Shown: positions 1 through 11,575 of the stretch, one piece after another
Layout of the letters: the number at the start of each line of letters is the position of its first letter
How positions within the stretch are numbered: position 1 is the first letter of the stretch
DNA from: Albugo candida
Lineage: Eukaryota > Oomycota > Peronosporomycetes > Albuginales
Assembly (NCBI GenBank): GCA_040437565.1
Contig: JBDOQK010000020.1
Location: 62,001-126,000, forward strand
DNA length: 64,000 bases
Reading direction: 5' to 3'
Made by a program: the position numbers and the translations under genes
Notes under the pieces: generated by a model
Databases searched by the model: none
Seen by the model: only the letters and a program-made list of their open reading frames with translations
What the model was told of the DNA's origin: nothing

Positions 1-24
1 CGCGTCGTTCGCCAACAGTGGAGT

Positions 25-590
25 ACGCATTCACGGATCGCCATCATCTGTCGTCTAAATACTACATCTTGCGAGAAAGATTTGGAAGTTGAAAGTACGT
101 TTAGTCTGGTCTGAGAAATGGATTGATAACGATGGCGATATTTTGCGGTATTCCTTTTAACACGAGCACAGATTAAAATAAGTTGTCAGTACATTCGTAA
201 CTTGATTAGGCAGGTTCTCAAGCGCACAGACGCCCTGCGGTTGTACTGCTATGTGATGGGCTATCGTCTCTAGATGTTGCACGTAGCTGTTCTTAGTGAA
301 TTTGGCATCTTTATGCCGCTATACCGTTTGTGTGCATCGCCCGAATTCCGAAGTGCCCTGTGGTGTAATCGAGTGCACGTTTGCGTAAGCTTTCTACCAG
401 CAGAATTCTTTGTACTGAAAAGGTACTATACATTATCTCTTACGGATGCGACACGGATAGCCGATTTTTAGTACTCTTGGAATAATGCCGTCCATGGCAG
501 CTTATATACATCTAGGGGAGGTTTACCAATCAATACCTTTGAAAGAAGCGCCCCTATCAAAAAAAGGTGGGTGGAATTAAAGGGAGTCTT
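25..590. mobile_element. Partial copy of a non-autonomous TIR element (same family as 17498-18566)
   Basis: From about base 25 the sequence matches 17790-18560 closely, for example the shared stretch GTACGCATTCACGGATCGCC and the shared block that reads CGCTATACCGTTTG. Compared with the longer copy it lacks about 0.2 kb internally, and its left end lies outside the window. Its right end still shows the GTGGGTGGAA motif of the terminal repeat but then diverges. I see no transposase in it. The short open frames inside are not supported as genes. Confidence 0.7.
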
Positions 591-1036
591 TAGCATTCAC
601 TCTCACTCTTGATAGTATTCACTCAGCCCCTGATTCATTGGCCAGAATTCACTCAAATTGACTATAGACCGAAATCAATATTCACTCACTTGTCACAGCT
701 ACTACCACTCAACTCACTACCCCAATTCACTCAACTAACTACGATTCAATTCACTCGCAAAATTTTTACGTCCTATATAAAAGCTACTTTTGGTAATATA
801 CATAATAAAGAAATTCTATGGTGTATGTGCTGGGTGTATAAGGATAATAAGTTGAGTTCAATTTATAGTGTGTTTGTNNNNNNNNNNNNNNNNNNNNNNN
901 NNNNNNNNNNNNNNNNNNNNNNNNNNNNNNNNNNNNNNNNNNNNNNNNNNNNNNNNNNNNNNNNNNNNNNNNNNNNNTGATGAATTGGGGGGGGGGGGTG
1001 AGTGAATACTATGAAAAGGGTGAGTGAATACTAAAA
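591..1036. mobile_element. Small TIR-like element with ATTCACTC-rich ends (interrupted by a gap)
   Basis: The left end carries two close copies of ATTCACTC followed by at least four more down to about 755, all in the same orientation. The right end (about 990-1036) carries GGGTGAGTGAATACT twice, the reverse complement of the left-end motif. Repeated subterminal motifs in inverted arrangement are typical of DNA transposons, where they can act as transposase-binding sites. The middle is lost in a 100-N gap (878-977). No coding potential is seen, so it is probably non-autonomous. It abuts the next element at 1035. Confidence 0.55.
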
Positions 1037-3396
1037 TAAAATTAAATTACGCAATCGTTGTCCAGCCCCCACCTTTGATAAATTAACAGAAAGTGTCGCC
1101 TCTGGTTGGTCTGAATAGATGCTACGAAATACAACAATAATCAAACAAAAAGTGGCATTTCTGCCATTTTGTACGACTTAATCTAAGTCTATATCCAAAT
1201 CTACTGTTGCAGGTGTTGCTAGCGTTGTCAGTGCTGTTGGTGCTTCTGTTGCTTTTTGACGGCAGCTTCTGGCATTGTCGCCTGTCTTTTGGCATTTCCG
1301 ACATCTTCGGCGATGCACAGGAGCATCCAAAAAAGCAGTAACATGCTCTAACTTCGATGGAAGTCGCTTCGTTGAGCTCGATGGCCTACCACGTGTGCGA
1401 ACTTGCACAGGATCGCGAATTTCTGTCTCTGGGACTGCCAAGACATGCTCTAGCAGCGCACGCTTACGATGATTGGAGGCATCCTCATATTTATCAGTAA
1501 TCTATTTCAATTCCAATTGTCATGCTCCCCAGCCTCAATATGAATTTGGCATTGGCTGTACCAGCCACCAATGCTGATCAAAATCATTAACAGACAGCGG
1601 TATTACTTGATGACGAAAAGCATGGGCGCAAGGATATCCCATTGTGGATGTCGATAAGCCTACAGGTAGTTTAAAGTTGCAGTAAGTTGCACTTAATGTC
1701 ACGTATCGCAATTAATTGCACTTAGTCGCAGTCTATGAACCTTGACAATCTCAGTCATCACTAAGCCACTGCTGGTACTGCCGATGAGCTGAGCGCAGAC
1801 CTGCTACTGAAATATTCCCCATCACCTCTGAGAACATGGAACCAAGCTGCATCGTGCCTATAGCCCACTGCTTTGCGTTTTGCTGCACAATGATAGCAAG
1901 CTGGCCTTCATAGGCAAGGCGAATTGCTGAGTCCACTGAGAGTAGATCACCTACAATAAATGAAATTTCAGATATATATGACTGCTGCCAGCATAATCAT
2001 CATACAATAAAAATGACATGTTGACACAGAGATCCATTTTTTGTGGGCAGCATGGGCGCTTTCCACACGGGATGTTGGTACATGCAAATAATGACGCTTA
2101 TTAAGCAGGAAAGAAGCAGCAATTTGCTCCTTGTAAACCAGCCAAGTTGTCTCAAGGTAGCTCATCAAAGCTGCAGGGAAGGTGGCATGCATTTCTTAAA
2201 ATTGAGTCTGAAAATCTGCAATGGCTGTGGTGGCAAAAAGTTGGTTCCAGGCTTGATTGAATTCTTGCCAGTCTTATGACGTTTAGAATGCTGTCTTTTT
2301 CTTGGCAAGAATGTTCTTGCTAACATGCTAGCGGCAAAACAAGCAAGATGCATTAGGAAACGTCTCTGAAAGCGCTCTAATCAGCGCAAGCTCTCGATCA
2401 GTGACAAAGGTGAGTGCTGTGTGCTGTAGGCCGTATCTTTTGAATTTTTTCAACATGGTGCATTGCCCATAAGTAGTCTGCCGAAGTCTCGCTCTTAAGA
2501 AAACAGTAGCGAATGGAAATGGGGAATTTGTTGCTGTGATGACAATAATATGGAGGAGGAAGTGTCCATATCTGTTTGTTTTATAGGTAGCATCAATAAT
2601 TCAGACACGACCAGAATTGTACTTATTGCAAATCGCCATTGCAGAAGATGAGATAATCAGCAGGTGAGTTAGCCGATGCAGAACATCAAATGAGACAAGT
2701 AGTCACCGGGATCAAGACCATCTAATAAAGCTACCAATGAAGGTCAACCTGCCAGTATCCTGTTGCGTTCTTCATGACGCAAGCTGTATATATCTTGAGC
2801 AGTGGTCATAAAATTGTCCTTTTGGCGCAGTTAAGAGGAAATACGACCAGGTGTTACGCCAAAACGACCCATCATCAAGATTGATTGCCGTCTTTTCTTG
2901 GTTAAAGCGCGCCTTTTGGATGCGAAGATTGGTGAGCAGGGGGAGCATGATCGTGTTCTTCGTTGTCAATTTGCAGCTTCCATTGACCAGACACTTGTTT
3001 CCGTATGCTAGAGTTGAACATACACCCAGTGCTGCGGCTAGAAGACACAGGTTGACGAGTCCTACACCCATCAATGGGGGAGTTGATTGGGAGCAGGCAG
3101 GAATCAAAACTTTCACTTCTCCATCTGCCCTATTTTCTATCTTTTTGTGCGTTCGATAACCACAACATTGCCTTGTTGTAGTGCATGATCATCAATTGCT
3201 GCCTTCGCCTGTTCCATGGAAGCGTCGGCAAGCTAAGGTGGTGATGCAAGGCTATTCATTGTAGTCTCTAGAGGAGATAGAAGTGTGATTTTTGTTGTAC
3301 TTATTACGTTGCATCTATTCAGACCAACCTGAGGCCACGCTTTCTTTTATAAAGGGTGGGGGCTGGATAACGATTCCCGTAATTTGATTTTATCTA
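1035..3396 (-). mobile_element. Mutator-like DNA transposon with long TIRs and a decayed transposase on the minus strand
   Basis: Inverted repeats of about 85 bp lie at 1035-1122 and 3311-3396; the shared core includes GCATCTATTCAGACCAACC and the GGTGGGGGCTGGA block. Between them the minus strand encodes MULE transposase pieces in the right order. Near 2405-2290 is the second catalytic Asp region (VTDRELALIRA, then TFPNASC and HVSKNI). Near 2190-1970 is LETTWLVYKEQ with an ESAHAAHKKW motif. At 1441-1178 is the tail with RGRPSSSTKR and a zinc knuckle RKCQKTGDNARSC. An in-frame stop follows the LFCR residues and frames change between blocks, so it is inactive. No clear 8-10 bp target duplication was found. 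Confidence 0.8.
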
Positions 3397-3457
3397 GGGA
3401 TCATAAAACATTATACCAATTTGAGAAAAAAATAAAAAAAATATACCAACCCCGTAT

Positions 3458-4831
3458 ACTATACGTACGGATATACACATTGCACACTTCAATATCAGCA
3501 ATGGAAAGCGACGACAGAAATTAGCAGCAGCTTCTTTCGATAACAGGAGTCATGCCAATATAAGGGACATACTTTATGCAGTAATTAAGTACAACCGAGA
3601 ATGTAACCGTCTGTTTTGTGTGGTATCAAATGACAAGCGTTATAAAGCAGTGTACACACATGACTTCTCTTTGTTGTGCAGTTTTCCTTTTCGCAGACAA
3701 TCAGCCTTTCAACAAATTTTCTTTGCACGCCTGTCAAGTATCCTAATCGCTCAAGGCGTCTCGTAGCTATACAACAACTGCTTCAAGTCTTGCAGTCGGA
3801 GATATGGTCATGATCTCCGGTAGGAAAGTGACTGGTCATGATATAAACCGAGCGAATTCCACCACATATATGCACTGTGCTCACGAACTCCAGATTCCTA
3901 AGCTTGAGGTATAAGGAAGGGATATTAAGCAATACAGCCTCATTCTCTCCTACACGGCTGGACTGAACATTTGAGGCTACGAAGCGAAGCTTTGATATCG
4001 TAAATGATTAATTCATACGGCTGAGTATCATTCTCTGGGAAGGACTATAAGCATATAAGTCGTACAATGAACGTGAGGTATCCGTGGACGGCACATTTGT
4101 AAAGACATCAATCGGTGGGGTCCTCCTTGTTGCGTGCTTTCGAAATGGAGAAAACGAGATCCATATTATCGGAGTTGGGCTTGTGTCGGTATAGAATAAA
4201 GATAACTGGGCTGGTTTTTGAAGTTCTACTCTCTCACCTCAAGCCATCTCCAGCATTCGTTATATCGGATAGGGACAAGGGGTTTATGAGAGCTATGCAT
4301 ACATCGGTACCCGACGCCCCACATTTTTTTCTGCTTCCGGCATTTGATGGAAAATTTCAAAAAAAATACAAGTAAAATTTGTTGAAGAATTTGGCGTGGA
4401 TATTGGCTCGTTCACGAACAACGGAAGAGTACGAGAAGGTGAAAGCGAATATCACAAGTTCGAACAACAGTGTGCTGTTGTAGCTTCAGGAGGTTGAGCG
4501 TGAAGATTGGTCAACAGGTTACTCATCATGTCCAAAATAGAGCACTTTGACATTAGAAACGTGGATTCGGTAAGCAGCATGTTAAAGGGAATTCGGAGCC
4601 TTCCTATCATCGACTGCTTGATGGGGATCGAACGTTCCGTGACGTGCAAGCGAACGAGATGTGGAATGTGCAACCAATTTGGCCATAATCGCAGGACTTG
4701 TTCAATAAGGGACGCGTAATTGTATTCTTCATTATCCTTACAACATAGTGCATCATTGATCAGAGGTTTTTGATCCAAGACTGGGTTTTCCTAGTTATAA
4801 TCCTACGCATGTGTATATCCGTACGTATAGT
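3458..4831 (+). mobile_element. Second Mutator-like transposon remnant, plus-strand transposase
   Basis: A perfect 23-bp inverted repeat (core ACTATACGTACGGATAT) lies at 3458-3480 and 4809-4831. Between them the plus strand carries MULE transposase motifs. The first catalytic Asp region is VDGTFVKTSIGG with FRNGENEIHII (4083-4192). Then comes FVISDRDKGFMRAMHTSVPDA (about 4252-4315), the second Asp region. A zinc knuckle C-x2-C-x4-H-x4-C (CGMCNQFGHNRRTC) ends at 4719. The parts are in different frames, so the gene is broken. The right repeat runs straight into a 100-N gap, so the true end is not certain. Confidence 0.75.
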
Positions 4832-4931
4832 NNNNNNNNNNNNNNNNNNNNNNNNNNNNNNNNNNNNNNNNNNNNNNNNNNNNNNNNNNNNNNNNNNNNN
4901 NNNNNNNNNNNNNNNNNNNNNNNNNNNNNNN

Positions 4932-5448
4932 CAACAGGGCAGGAACTTGCACGCATGCTTTCGAAGCAATTTATGGTCTACCCTGCTGGCACTCACTTTC
5001 CAAAAGAATCGATAATGACCAAACTCTCTTACCATCCGACATCCACCAACAATGGAACCTTTCTCCAGAAATTGAATCAGCAGTCTCAGAGGATGCTGAA
5101 GAAGATTCAGAGACTGGTATTGGAGAATATCAGAAAACTTTGGAGCAACTTGAGACAACTTACCAAGGCTTGAACTCCAGTGAACAAAAGGAAATGAAGG
5201 CTCAACTTATGCCCATGGCAACCCGGAGATCAAGAGCACCAAATCCCCCCTGTGCTATAGTTAAGCAGCGAGGAAGACCAGCAGGATCAAAGCAGCCTTT
5301 TAAGAATGAAGCTTCCATAAAACGAGACCTGTCAGCATTTGAGCATCAGACACAGGGAAAATGCAGGTGCAGCAATTGCGGAAAAATCGGCCATAACAAG
5401 CGATCTTGCAGAATTCCGGTTACAAGCTTAGAATCAGGACAAGCTTAA
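4932..5448 (+). pseudogene. C-terminal part of a third MULE transposase (SWIM-type and zinc knuckle tail)
   Basis: One open plus-strand frame runs from the gap edge to the stop at 5446-5448, about 170 codons. It contains AFEAIYGLPCWH, which resembles the YG-PC-H core of SWIM zinc fingers found in MULE transposases. A charged linker follows (SEDAEEDSETG, then a QRGRPAGSK AT-hook-like patch), then SIKRDLSAFE and a zinc knuckle CSNCGKIGHNKRSC. The same RGRP + knuckle order occurs in the minus-strand element at 1178-1441. The N-terminal part and catalytic residues are hidden in or beyond the 100-N gap (4832-4931). It lies outside the inverted repeats of the preceding element, so it is probably a separate insertion. 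Confidence 0.7.
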
Positions 5449-8041
5449 GTAAAAAATTAGATATTTTTCCTTCCCACATTTTTTTCATAATACATTTTTA
5501 TTCTCGGCCGTTACTTTATAATAACTTTTGCATCTTTACGACGCATTACAGCTCAACAAACTGTCGATGAATCGTCTATTAATGGTGAGTGTTTAGCTCA
5601 GTTGAAGGTATCTATATTACTAGATAGCCTTAGACGTAAATGACTTCTATTAATTAGAAATGTAAACTTATCTATTTTCAAAATAGTTGTGGGAGTGATA
5701 ATTTGAGTAGGCATGACGTAATCTAAATTAAAAAAAATGTAATTTAAAAAAAGTTGTCAGGATATCGAAACCATTATTTATTGTTACAAAAAAGTTGTGG
5801 GAGTAATATTTTAAGTAGGCATGATGTAATTTGAAATGAAAAATAAAAATGTAATTAAAAAAATAGTTGTCGGGATATCAATACCCATAATTTATCTAAA
5901 GTAAGATTTCCAATACTAGCCAGATTGTGACATCAAACGATGCACTCCCGACCCCTTTTTGCGCAAGTTTATCGGTGCAATGAGGTCACCCTGTAGTAGT
6001 TCTAGTTTATCTTCTTTGTCTGGATGCCACAAATATGCGATCACGCATACAACGTCGGCAGGACAAAAGACTTTGCTGAAGAGAAAAAAAAATGTGAGGA
6101 AAGCAGTTTGTTAGACAGGCTTCATAGCCGAGTGTTGATCGTTGTTCGAATACAGTTTGATAAGAAAGCTTCAAACGAGGCTTTCGTATGTTTCGGATAC
6201 GCCTTACCTTCATAAACGTTCTCCTGATGGAATACATAACGTATTTTACGCATCTTGAGTCGAAAAAATGAAGAAGCTTCTAGTATAAAAGACTAGACGG
6301 AGCTATTCAGACAAAACAGATTGGATATCGGAGTCACCAAAATCCATGGGACGCCTCTGTTCAAGACCGAAAGAGTTAGAAGACAGCATCTTGGCAGGCG
6401 AGGAGCACGGTCTGACCTATGCTATGATAGTATTTCATCATATTGAGAATCTTCCAATATTGATCATCTATTTGTTCACGGTATATCATGTCGTGCACCA
6501 TGAGACTAGTTTGCTATAATGAATTCCCCCTAGCATGCTTCGTACACAGCCGATCTAAACTCAGTTACGTGCTCGAAGCGCTTTCTACACGGCGCTCTTG
6601 CCTGGCCATAATGGATCAATATTTTTGATGGAATTGAGATCGGGCTACCTGGATACTGGCAAAGCTCTTCAATGACTATTACACAAAACACTTCTGATTA
6701 ATTATGAATTAGTGTATACTGCGATTGAAACACAAGCTTGATGCCACTCGAACAGAAATATGCAATCGTATGGATGTACAAGTAATGCTGTAATTTCTTC
6801 AGTCTGTCGAAATTTTGATTATCGTGTCTGACAAAAATCACGTGATGTCAGACGTAGCGGTGGTAGTCTTGAATTATAAATGCTCTTGCATCAAGAAGCG
6901 TATGTGGTCGCTAGTAGCGATTTTTCAGCGCATATTTATGTTATTGTCAGGGCAACCTACTCGGCGAGAAGTGTCGATGCTGCGAGATAACTACTTGATG
7001 GCGATCAAGCTAATATCAGAATTCTGCAGACCTGGTATCTTGAGCCGCTCGCAATCTGTACGCCTTGGCTTTTACTTGGCTTCCAGTTGATTTTATTTCA
7101 GATCAAGCAAGAGATCATTTCTGACAAAAACTAATAAAACTTCAATTTTACCTTACACTGACTTCTCATACATTCACTATTTTGTACACCTCACAATTAC
7201 CACGCACACACTTGCTACCAAAGGACCAGGTTCTGCACACACGTGCTGTTACGGCCATTGAAAATTATTTTCAAGGTGGACGATTCAATGTGAATATCTT
7301 ACATGTTAGCAATTCGTTTCTTTCGAGCTCACCTATTCCAATTCGTATGATGATGTCTCCCACAATTACCAATCGAACATTCGACCAGCTATTAATAAAA
7401 TGCGGGGGTCGAAATAGCATGGCTCAATGTGCATTTGCCGTCTACCTCATTGGACTTGCACCGCTTCTACAGACGCTGCACAAATTTGGAGCCGTAAAAT
7501 CCTTAATTCATTCCGTCACAATGTATTTAAGTGTAACCAAGGTTAGAATTTCGAAAATGAGGACTGTTGAAGCTCTTACACAGACCTATCAGGTGTGTAA
7601 TCTTCTATGATACAAGTTGTTACATTCGACAAGGCATTGGATTGTAGCGAGTCAGTAGATGCAAAGAAGATTGACTTACAAGCAATAGCATTATTGCGGA
7701 CTGGTCGGAATTATGTTAGGCGGTGTATAGCGTATGCAAGAAGTGCGTGATTAAGATGGTATATCACGAGTGACTGCCTCGCTTGTGTTTCAAAAAAAAA
7801 ATGATATTGTGTCACCACAGGCGCAAAATGCATACATGCGCAACCAGGGACAGTAGCTTGAAAATTTGCGTAGAACGCACACGGCTCAAAGTTAACGAGG
7901 TGTTATTCAGGTTAGTGACCAGGCTATCATGTCTTGAAAGGTACTATTTATTAGAGGCCTGTCACATAAGAGCATAACCATATTGTTATGAAATGAAAAA
8001 GAGTGGGTGGTTGACACAGCGTTTTTGATACAAACTCACGG
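5449..8041. other. Gene-poor stretch, no supported gene
   Basis: AT-rich sequence with only short open frames. The longest with a normal ATG is the C-terminal part of 7182-7610 (in-frame ATG at about 7348), about 87 residues with no recognised motif. Nothing resembling a tRNA, a transposase or a conserved host domain was seen apart from the imperfect tandem repeat listed separately. Confidence 0.5.
5685..5900. repeat. Two imperfect tandem units of about 108 bp
   Basis: AGTTGTGGGAGT begins at 5685 and again at 5793. Both units continue with AAGTAGGCATGA/TGAGTAGGCATGA, an A-rich tract and GTTGTC(A/G)GGATATC. Unit divergence is visible, so it is an old duplication or two copies of a small element. 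Confidence 0.7.
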
Positions 8042-9847
8042 ATGAGATTTATCTGGACTCTTAGCACGATATGCATTTTCCTAGCCATCCGGAACTTTGC
8101 ATGTTGCGTTCGTGCAATGTACACTTTAAAAATCAGCTCCCTTTTGCGACTTCAAAAGAATTGTCAAAAGTGTTTATTGCTTGCAGGTGCAACTCGTGTG
8201 GAAGCAAGAGAAAATTTCGAAAAAAAGCACAAGTACAAAGGAACGGTAAACATGATATATATGAGGGTTTGGGGCTCAGAATCCTTCCTGACAAACATAA
8301 TGGCCTGCCAGACAATCAATACATGCCGAGACCAATCTTTTGAGTTGCTTCCACCCCAAATCGTTACGAGCGGGACAATTGGCAGTACATCGACATTGAT
8401 ACAAAATACGGAGCTAAACGAAGTCGCTGCAACATATGAGAAATACATTTTGCTACAATCAGACAATTCACGGTTTCGTCATCAACCACAGTCTTCGATT
8501 ACAAGTGATACTTCGAATCAGATGATTTTGCACTCCAATCAACAAGGGCAAGGTCGTATCTGCTTGCACGCATTAAGCTCGTTAATGACTGTAATATGTG
8601 AAGCGTGTCTTCAGAGATATAGTGACAAGGGTACTATGGAAAAATATTATCTCAACCACAATGGCTGCATGAGTAACATGTACGTCATTTACACATCAGC
8701 TTATACAAAAGTCAAGTCTTCGTGCAAGGAACGAAAAATATGCCCATCTACGATTGTGGCACCTTCGCAAAGTGTGTGCGATTTGTTCAAAACGAGACTT
8801 CTTTCGCCGAATTCAAATGTACCTATTATCGAGATAAAATTTGATGTATGGCATGGTAACGAAGGTTCAGACAAGCTGATTGATTTATTCACAAACTTGA
8901 TGTACCCGTCCACCTGCTCGAAATCTCAATTCGTATTAAGCAGCGCGGAGAGCGATAACTGCTGGTCCTGCATGACCAGGAACGGTGGTTTGGTTGTTCT
9001 GGATCAAGATGAAAGATTCATTCCACCATTCGAAGCTACAGAGGGTTTTTATTATCGCATCATTCACTTCGCGCGGAATTTGAAAACTCCCATTACGTGT
9101 CCTTCCTGTGGTACTTTTGAATCGAGCACGTTGTGTATGTCACACGGTAGTCACGTCTACACTCCGAATTCTGTAAGCCACGATAATCACATGATGGATC
9201 TAACATTCAATGCCCACCTAAAAGGTCATAGCGTTTGCGCACTAGCGGTAATCGAGCGCAATGAAAACGACGCTGAAAACAAGAAATGGAAAACATGCTT
9301 CGGATTTGACGGGCATGTGTACGAGCTTTCATCTATAGCCTCGCTGATATATCTATCAACATCAACAGAGTGGGAAGCAGCGGATATCTCGAAGAAATGC
9401 CTGAAAGAGGTTACTGTCACTGAATTTAGGTTCATGCCAGATATCATGTGCCAGTACGAATTTCGCCTTGCGGAATTGGATCTCAACCTGGTCAAGGACT
9501 TACTTCTACCAAGCAGTCAACTTACAGCGGGAATCAATGAGCATGATTATACTGAAGAGCTGACTTTGGTAAAATGGGAAGCTACTTATGTCAAGGAATG
9601 TGTTGAATCGCTCGCACTGAATCGCAAAGTTGTTCTCATATCTCTGGTTAACAAATATGTTTGGATGGTATCATTTTCAGACTCGATTTCCAATTCGTGC
9701 ACTAATGTACGCACTGCAGGAACAACGTATCTATCAAATAGCCATCACCGACAGATATCGGCTGGAGAAGTCAGCAAGTATTTCTCCAAGCCTACAAACT
9801 TGCCCGTCCCTCACGCAGAAAGGCAAAAGATACAGAGAAAAAAGTAA
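8042..9847 (+). CDS. Secreted cysteine-rich protein, candidate effector (CxxC-repeat / CCG-like)
   Basis: Single open frame of 601 codons starting at an ATG. Residues 1-25 form a signal peptide: Met-Arg start, hydrophobic core FIWTLSTICIFLAI, likely cleavage after the CCVRA region. There is no obvious membrane segment later, so secretion is inferred. Four C-x2-C pairs are spread through the protein: CQKC (residue 41), CEAC (186), CWSC (307) and CPSC (353). The CWSC copy fits the C-x2-C-x5-G pattern (CWSCMTRNGG) that defines the CCG class of candidate effectors described in Albugo; the first has four residues before the Gly. It is the only intact-looking gene in a transposon-rich 30 kb, a common setting for host-interaction genes. 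No enzyme domain recognised. Introns cannot be excluded. The function is unknown. Confidence 0.7.
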   Translation: MRFIWTLSTICIFLAIRNFACCVRAMYTLKISSLLRLQKNCQKCLLLAGATRVEARENFEKKHKYKGTVNMIYMRVWGSESFLTNIMACQTINTCRDQSFELLPPQIVTSGTIGSTSTLIQNTELNEVAATYEKYILLQSDNSRFRHQPQSSITSDTSNQMILHSNQQGQGRICLHALSSLMTVICEACLQRYSDKGTMEKYYLNHNGCMSNMYVIYTSAYTKVKSSCKERKICPSTIVAPSQSVCDLFKTRLLSPNSNVPIIEIKFDVWHGNEGSDKLIDLFTNLMYPSTCSKSQFVLSSAESDNCWSCMTRNGGLVVLDQDERFIPPFEATEGFYYRIIHFARNLKTPITCPSCGTFESSTLCMSHGSHVYTPNSVSHDNHMMDLTFNAHLKGHSVCALAVIERNENDAENKKWKTCFGFDGHVYELSSIASLIYLSTSTEWEAADISKKCLKEVTVTEFRFMPDIMCQYEFRLAELDLNLVKDLLLPSSQLTAGINEHDYTEELTLVKWEATYVKECVESLALNRKVVLISLVNKYVWMVSFSDSISNSCTNVRTAGTTYLSNSHHRQISAGEVSKYFSKPTNLPVPHAERQKIQRKK

Positions 9848-11570
9848 AAGTCGTCGGATGAATGCTGTAGGCAAGTATACCGATAAGATGATTCTACGTG
9901 ATGGCCGCAGTGTAGGAAGAACAAGCGAGACTTCAGCTCGGAAAGTTGTCTTGGTTGTTTGAACCTTCCTATCTTATATCCGATAGCTACTGATTTTAGA
10001 TAATGAGCGCGCGAGTGTGAATTGATTCCGTTTCTGTGAAAAACACGTAGTAGCATCCTGTCACCATCCAGAATGATATCCCGAAGCAACGGCCACTTTC
10101 GCTGCAGATATAGGGGTCGATGCATTGCAACATAATTGTATTAGAGATAAATCGATGGCAAGTCGACGTTCAACGGTTGACACAACGTGCCTTTATTTCT
10201 TCTTGTATGGTGACCCCTTAGCAGGAATGCGCAAATGGTTGGATATATGCTAGCATCGATCCCAACAAGCACTTATAGATTATGCATGCTCATGATGCAT
10301 TTTGTCAAGATGTAATAAGGACTCGATATCTGTCTAAATGCAATGTTCAGTACTTGACCGGAAAATCCACCCCAATCTATAACACTCAGAAATGCGAGGA
10401 CGCGGAATACTCCGATTTAACGGATGAAGAAAGTTGCTCAGATCGACATTGGCACTACATCCATCGCAATAATGTTGGATGAGTTCTAGCTGCAGTGGAA
10501 CTAGAATAGGTGTTTGCAACAGCGGTGCCATAAGTCCATATAATATACTGCTTACTTTGGCGTAATGAACTGCACCGTCGAAGAAAAAGTACTGCTGAGC
10601 AATGATCATCTCGTCATAATCCATGCGTGTTGTATGGCATGTTAGGTTTTTCATTGATCAACAACTGTCTCTATGACGGTGTATAAAAGGCAAAGTCAGT
10701 CGATGAAGACCTTTCTTAAGATTATTCTTACAAAACGCGAACCAAGTACTGGTGATCGATGCAAGGTACATCTAGAAATTCTTGCACGATCTTTATACAA
10801 TCGTAAACGTTACCGGATCGAGCTGAAAAATGCACCTACTCCTCATATGCTCAATCAATCTGTCATCGCGGTCGTACTTGAGCGAGCTCAGAGACGGTCT
10901 TGCTTTTTTGGCTCGAGTTCAACTTCAGTCGAATCCAGCAGCGTACATTTCTCTGAAACAGGATCAGCTGAGTCCGTCTTTGAAGAAAGGACATAATCTA
11001 GAAGAATTCAAGTGAGACATACGTTAACCTCCTGGGGATTTGTAGTGACCGCACCACATTTTTTGTTGTTTTCAGCAGGCGGCTAGAATATTTCAGTGGG
11101 ATCCAGCATATGATTTATATAATGTTTAGGAGTTTCGTTTCGTCTTATCTATTGTTTTCCGATCTGAACTCTTATAATGTTGGACGCTCCACTGGATGAC
11201 ATCTATGTTCGATATTGAGCTGCACCAGCCTAAAAGACGCGCTGTGTAGAGTCAGCGCTACTCCAACATCTTGTGAAATCTTTCCTCCAATCCCTTTGAC
11301 CATTTCTTTCTCTGCGTGTTCCAACTTAACGATATTTATAGGAACTCGTTGTTCGTGACGATTTGCGCCAGACCAGAATAATCAATATCAAATCGCTATT
11401 AAAAATGAGTATGTTCCTAGAAAGCCTATGTGTACAAACTGTAAGTATCAATTTCAACTCTAGAAACGCTAAAAAATATATGTGAAGCACATTGCTGTGG
11501 AGCTATATTTCTTCTACACCACTACGTGAACTGCTTTGTTCTATTAAAATACAGTGTTCAATCGCGTTAA
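9848..11570. other. No confident gene; two competing small ORFs
   Basis: An ATG-started plus-strand ORF at 10673-10996 (107 residues, basic N-half, Ser-rich C-end) and an ATG-started minus-strand ORF at 10654-10334 (106 residues) are both possible. Neither has a recognised domain or a signal peptide, and the second runs opposite to a further plus-strand ORF at 10282-10482. The rest, including 10997-11570 just before the LTR element, holds nothing I can name. Confidence 0.35.
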
Positions 11571-11575
11571 GCAAC

